Part shown: positions 30,101-36,100 of the stretch, piece by piece
How positions within the stretch are numbered: the stretch's first letter is position 1
Layout of the letters: every line of letters starts with the position of its first letter
Origin: Candidatus Margulisiibacteriota bacterium
GTDB taxonomy: Bacteria > Margulisbacteria > Riflemargulisbacteria > GWF2-35-9
Reading direction: 5' to 3'
Length of the DNA stretch: 64,000 bases
NCBI GenBank assembly: GCA_028715625.1
Contig: JAQURL010000005.1
Span: forward strand, 1 to 64,000
Program-made: the position numbers and the translations under genes
The notes under the pieces: model-generated
What the model was told of the DNA's origin: nothing
What the model saw: the letters and a program-made list of their open reading frames with translations, nothing else
Databases searched by the model: none

Positions 30101-33100
30101 GGACTACACCGAATGATACGCAAAGCGGATTGCGTTTGTTGCCATATCAATATATGAGTGAAGTCAAAGCTTATGGCGGATTTGTTTCGATAAATCAAGC
30201 CAGCAATTTTGAAGCCAAGGAGAAATATACTTCGTATTCGGACAGAGAACCATCATATATTTGGGTCAGGGCAGTAGACAGAGCAGGGAATATCACCGAA
30301 GTCAAAGCTAGCATAAATATAGACCTTACTCCTCCGGATGACTTTTTATTTAAAATTAAACCTGACACTCAGGAAAATCCTGCCTACGTACCCGAAGATG
30401 ACTGGTATAACGATAATACCTTGCAGCTGGAATGGGCTTCACCCCTTGATTTCGGCGGCTTAAGATATTCTTCTTCCTGCCAGGTACGTGTAAATAATAA
30501 GTCTGACTGGGTCAGCCTGAATATGTTGCCCAGTATAAATGAATATGAAAATTTTGTTGTATCTGAAGATTATAATACCAGAAAATTGATTATGAGAATT
30601 TATGATAAAGCCGGAAATTATAAAGAAATGGAAAGTAATACTTACAGAGTTGATCTGGGTGCGCCAACATTCAGCAAATTTGTCCTGCTTCCGGACAAGG
30701 ATGATTTAGGCCATCAACTTATTAACGGCTGGTACAGTCATCAGCTAATACACTGGGAATGGTTGGGTATGGACTCTGCCGGTCTGTCCAATATGCCTTA
30801 CCGCTATCATAATGTGAATTCTCCAAACGCCCAGTGGTCTCCATGGAGCACAGATGTCCAGACAGCCATTGTTACAACCTGGGGTATTCCGCAGGAGTTT
30901 GTTGTGGAAGTGAAAGACAAAGCAGGTAATTCTACGGTCAAGTCAGGATTTGTAAATGTGGCTTCCTTTGTTATTACGCAGGATATTTATTTTATATCCA
31001 TAGACATCAAAGAAACCGGAGTAACTCACCAGGCCCAGAATATTATTCCTGAAGAGAACTGGTACGACACACACACACTGAACATAGTTGTTACAACAAA
31101 TTATATTAGTCTGGTAGAACAGCAAAATATGACTAAAAATATGCAGTACTATTTATATAATACTAACGGTCAAACTAATGTAATTTATCAAGCTTCACCT
31201 ACATTCAACGACATTTACTGCGGTGAAACCGGGAAATCAGGATTATATATTATATATGGCATACAATTGGTAAACGGCTTAAAAATTGAAGGTAAAAAAC
31301 TTGTCTATATCGATACTAAACAACCGGAAAATTTGAAAGCTACATTACGCGCGTGCAAAGACAGCAGTGGAGACGGGATCGACCCTCTGCCCGGCTGGTA
31401 TGACCGAAAAACTTTTGATGTTGATCTATCTCCACCCAAGGATGACGGATTATTACGAGCGAATCCATATAGGTTCAGGATAAGAAGTGTTACTGTAAAT
31501 CCATGGAGCGATTATTTTTCATCGGAAAAACTGGAAAATGTAGCTGTATCCTTTGACGGCAAATATACTCTGGAAATAATAGCATTTGATAAAGCGGGGA
31601 ATATGGCCACCGCAGAAGTTTCCGTAAGTATAGACACACAGGTACCTTCTATAAATAATATGAGCATAATAATTTCTCCGGATGCTGTGAGTGAAAACGA
31701 AATAGCTCCTTTGAACGGCTGGCATAAGAAGGATATTATTTATGGAAGTATAACCTGGAATTCCATGGCGACTGAAAATTTAAGACAAGATTATTTGTTC
31801 GTCAAAGGGAACAGCTCGGACGATTATGGGAAATTCAGTTCCAATACATTTAATGTAAAATTGATTCCTGCGGACCTCTTGCCGATAAATATTGAAGTTC
31901 GGATTGTTGATGATGCCGGTAATGTAACCACATGCATTCAGAAAGTTTATGTGGACAATAATCCCCCGGGCAATAGCTATGTAATTATTCATAATGATGA
32001 GCGCCATACACCCTGGTTCTCACCGGAAGCAGGAAATTACGGACGTGTTACAGTTGACTTCCATTGGGCCGAACCGGTTGGTGGAGGGCTGCGCGACAAA
32101 CCATACAGTGTTCGCAGCAGTTTGGCGCCGTATGATAGCTGGACGACTTCTCAGGATTCTGCATTTTATTACGGGTTTATGACAACTGAAGGCATACAGG
32201 ATATTCAGGTAATGGCTATTGACAAGGCCGGGAACAGCGCAACATTTTTTGCAGGCGTAACAGTAGACACAACTTCTCCTTCGCCGGTTAGTATAAGCCT
32301 GTTGCCAGACCTGGACAGCGCAGGAGATAATTATGACCCTGTCCCCGGATATTATGATAATAAGGAGATACAGATCACGTTTTCGGAGTCAATAGATAAC
32401 CTGGGATTAAAGGCCAAACCTTACGTTATTCTCACTCAAAACCTGGAGAGTATTCCGACCTATCAAATATTTGATTTTACGGACCAGTTAAGTGCTGTCA
32501 TAAACGTTGACCATGAGGGTTTAAATACAATATCGGTCGTAGCTGTTGACCATGCAGGCAATTATTCTATGCAAAAAATAACGGTAAATATGTTTACTAC
32601 CAAGCCACAATTTACACTTACGGTTAATCAGACAAATTTTAATTCTGCGGCTGAATTACGGCTGACGTTTAATGTTAACAGGGATATCAAGATAAACGAT
32701 ACAAATATCAGATTCAAGGTGGCTGATAATATTTATCCTTTTAATATTAATATGCCCAGCAGTAATTGTTTTGTGGCTACGCTTAATGTCGCGGATGTAG
32801 TAAGTGACGGCATAGCTGAAATTATTTGCAGAGTTGTTGATAAAGCTGGTCTGGTAGTAACAAAACCGATTAACAGTATAAATGAGATTTATATACGCCT
32901 TCATACACCTCTTGAACCTGATTTTAAGGTTTATAATCCCAAAAACGGCAGCCGATACTGGACCAACACATGCAACGTTATAGTTTCATCTTCATACGGG
33001 TTGAATTTCCCGGACTACAGGTGGATCATTACACTTAATTCCACAAAACCTGATGCGGCAGATCCGGGATGGGCCACATTTAATCCGCAGTATTATATCA

Positions 33101-36100
33101 ATGATGAAACAGAAGGTACCAAAGTTTTGTACGCCTGGGTAAAAAATATTAACAATATTAGCCTTAAACCGACAACGGCCTCAATTACTCTGGATAAAAC
33201 ACTACCCATTGCTAATATTATTTTCGGAAAAGATAAAATGGGATATGGCCGGCAAACATTTTTTATTGATATTTCCGAGGAGTTGGATTTGCAGCCTACG
33301 GTTTCCTTATATTTTAATTCTTTATCCAATACTCGCTACATGAGTATTTCAGGTTCAGGCAAGAAATACAGCGCTGAATTTTATTTTACTGAGGATTTCG
33401 GAGAAGGTATGGTGTCAGTCTCTATTCTGATGACAGACAGGGCCGGTAACGTATCGACGCTTAATACAGGAATGCAGAGCGTTTACCTGAAGATGCTCTA
33501 TCCGGAAAAACCGAGATTGAAGATTTCAGACAGAAACAATTATGATCAGACCCAGTATGCAAATGATGACAAAGTACGTTTATGGCTGGCAGTAACCGAT
33601 AACGAATCCGTCTGGTATATAGTTGATGATACATTCGGAACCGTACCTAAAACAACGGATCCGCGTTGGTCCTCCATGAATTTCAATCTGGTCCTAACCA
33701 GTTGGAACATAGACGGGAAACTGATTAATTTCGACTACAGTGGTTATGACCATAGTAAGGGTTATCTGAATAAAACTTTCTATGCCTGGGTAAAGAACGT
33801 TAACGGTTATGTTAATATAACTCCGGCTGTGCAAAGTATTACAGTGGATTTTGACGCGCCGGTAGTAACCTTAAATTATACGCCATTTAATAGTTTGCCC
33901 GGTCAATTGATAAATATGACCATTAACTGTCAGGAAAAGATACAAATATTAAGTTCGGATATAGTTTATAATGACGATACGTACACAAGCCTTACTTTTA
34001 CAGAACTGACAGATAAGTGCTGGTATGCAAGCATTATTCCCAACAAGCAAAAACAATCATCATTCATCGGAACAGTACAAGACCTGGCTGGAAATACCAC
34101 CGATATCCACGTTCAACTTCAGCCCTATTTGCAGGTGATCAGCATTAATGTTTTAACCAGGAATGTCGGCCGCTGGAGTACTAACGTGCCCTTAATGATG
34201 ATCGGGGTTTCTCCATCTGCCAAAGTTATATTGAATTCTTTGAAAGTGGAAAAAATCAATGATGAGCTGCATAAGTCTTTACGCACTCTCAAACTGGTAT
34301 CCGCAGACGGCCAGTTATTAAATACAACCTTATATGAAAATGACAGCTCCACGGTCGAATTCCTTTTCAACGGCCTGGAAATCAAAGACCCCAGAACTTT
34401 TTATGTCTATGGAGATATTGAAAATTCAGCCATGGAGCCGTTTAGACTAAAGATGGTTCAGAGCTATTTCGGCGTCAGTTCGTATAATATTGTTAAAAAC
34501 GATAATTTGCCTTATACAACTCCGACCATAGACATCAGGAACGGTTTTAATATGCTGCAAATCTACAATGAAGATACGGCGATGCCCTCCAGAACAGTGC
34601 AGGTCAGACAATATGATCAGAACGTAGTGTTTTTTGAGTTTTTAATGAAAGGTTATCCTTACAGTGTTAAGGTTAACTCCTTAACACTCAATATCCTGGG
34701 TGACCTGCCGCTTAATTATATAAATAATTTTAAAATGTATCAGGATACAAATTATGACGGGATATTTAATAAAAATGACGATTATTGTTTTGATAACACG
34801 GACATAAATATATTGAGCGACAAGATAATCTTAAAGAATATCGGAGCTTCTATCAGTAATGTAAGTCAGAAGTATTTTATTGTAGGCAATCTGGCCATAG
34901 ATACACCGGTAAGCAGCAGCATCAGAATGGTTATCCTCAATAATAAAAATGTAGGATTGATCAATAAAGAAGATATCGTAAATGACAGTTATATGCCTTT
35001 ATCATCTTCCACTCTTATGGTTGCCAATTATATTCCCAAAGTATCTATCAGTAACAGGAACTTATACTATGGCGACGTATTCCAGGGTGACGTGGTCCGT
35101 GGTTATGCATCATTCAGGTTCCTGACCGATTTTTATACATCCAACCTGAGCAAGATAGGATTCAGGGTTTCCGGTAACACAACTATTGATGATATCCAGG
35201 ATTTCAGACTGTATTCATCTGTATCCGATTTATCCATGATACCGGACAACAGTACGATGTTATCAACGATAATAAACAAAAATGAATCACAACTGAATAT
35301 AACATTACTACCACAACTGGTCGTTACTACGGGTTCACCTTATATTTATGTAGAATTGCAAATCAGAGAAAACGCCAACACCGGCAGCATTCAGTGTATC
35401 ATGGAAAAAAGCAATATTTCTGTTAACGGGCAGATAATTAATACTGAAAATATTGTCTTTGGAGAATTGAATATTATAGATACACGTCGTCCGATTATTT
35501 CCGAAGTAAACATCCCTCAATTTGTAAATAAAGCAGATATTTTAACCTTTAATTTTGACGCTTATATAAAAGAAAAAAATAATATGATTTATAAAATTGA
35601 AGCTTCGCTTGGCAGCAAGAGAGGTTCCAGTGATGTATTGGCATGGACTCCGTTTAATATTGAAAAACAGCAGTATATTATGGACAAGAAAATTTTGCTT
35701 AGCAATATCAACTTAAAACACAATAATGAATACTATCTGAATTTAAGGACATATGGTACTGACCCCTTAGGCAACATCTATGTTTCCAATGAAAAGATTA
35801 CAACCTTCAGAGTGGATCTTACACCTCCACTTACACCAGACGGCAGCAAGATATTTATAAATCAGAATGTTATCGGGAATAAAGATAATAATCAGCAAAA
35901 TGTCTTTTATATTACCTGGCCTTCGGCCAAAGATGACGAATCCGGAGTCAAATGTTATGAATTGCAGGTAAGGTCAGGCACAAACCAGAAATGGGAAGAT
36001 ATCAGCACAACATTAACGCAGAATTACTTTAAAATGGTTGATTTGGACCTGCATAAACGTTATCAATACAGAATGCGTGCTCTTAATAATGCCAGCTTAT

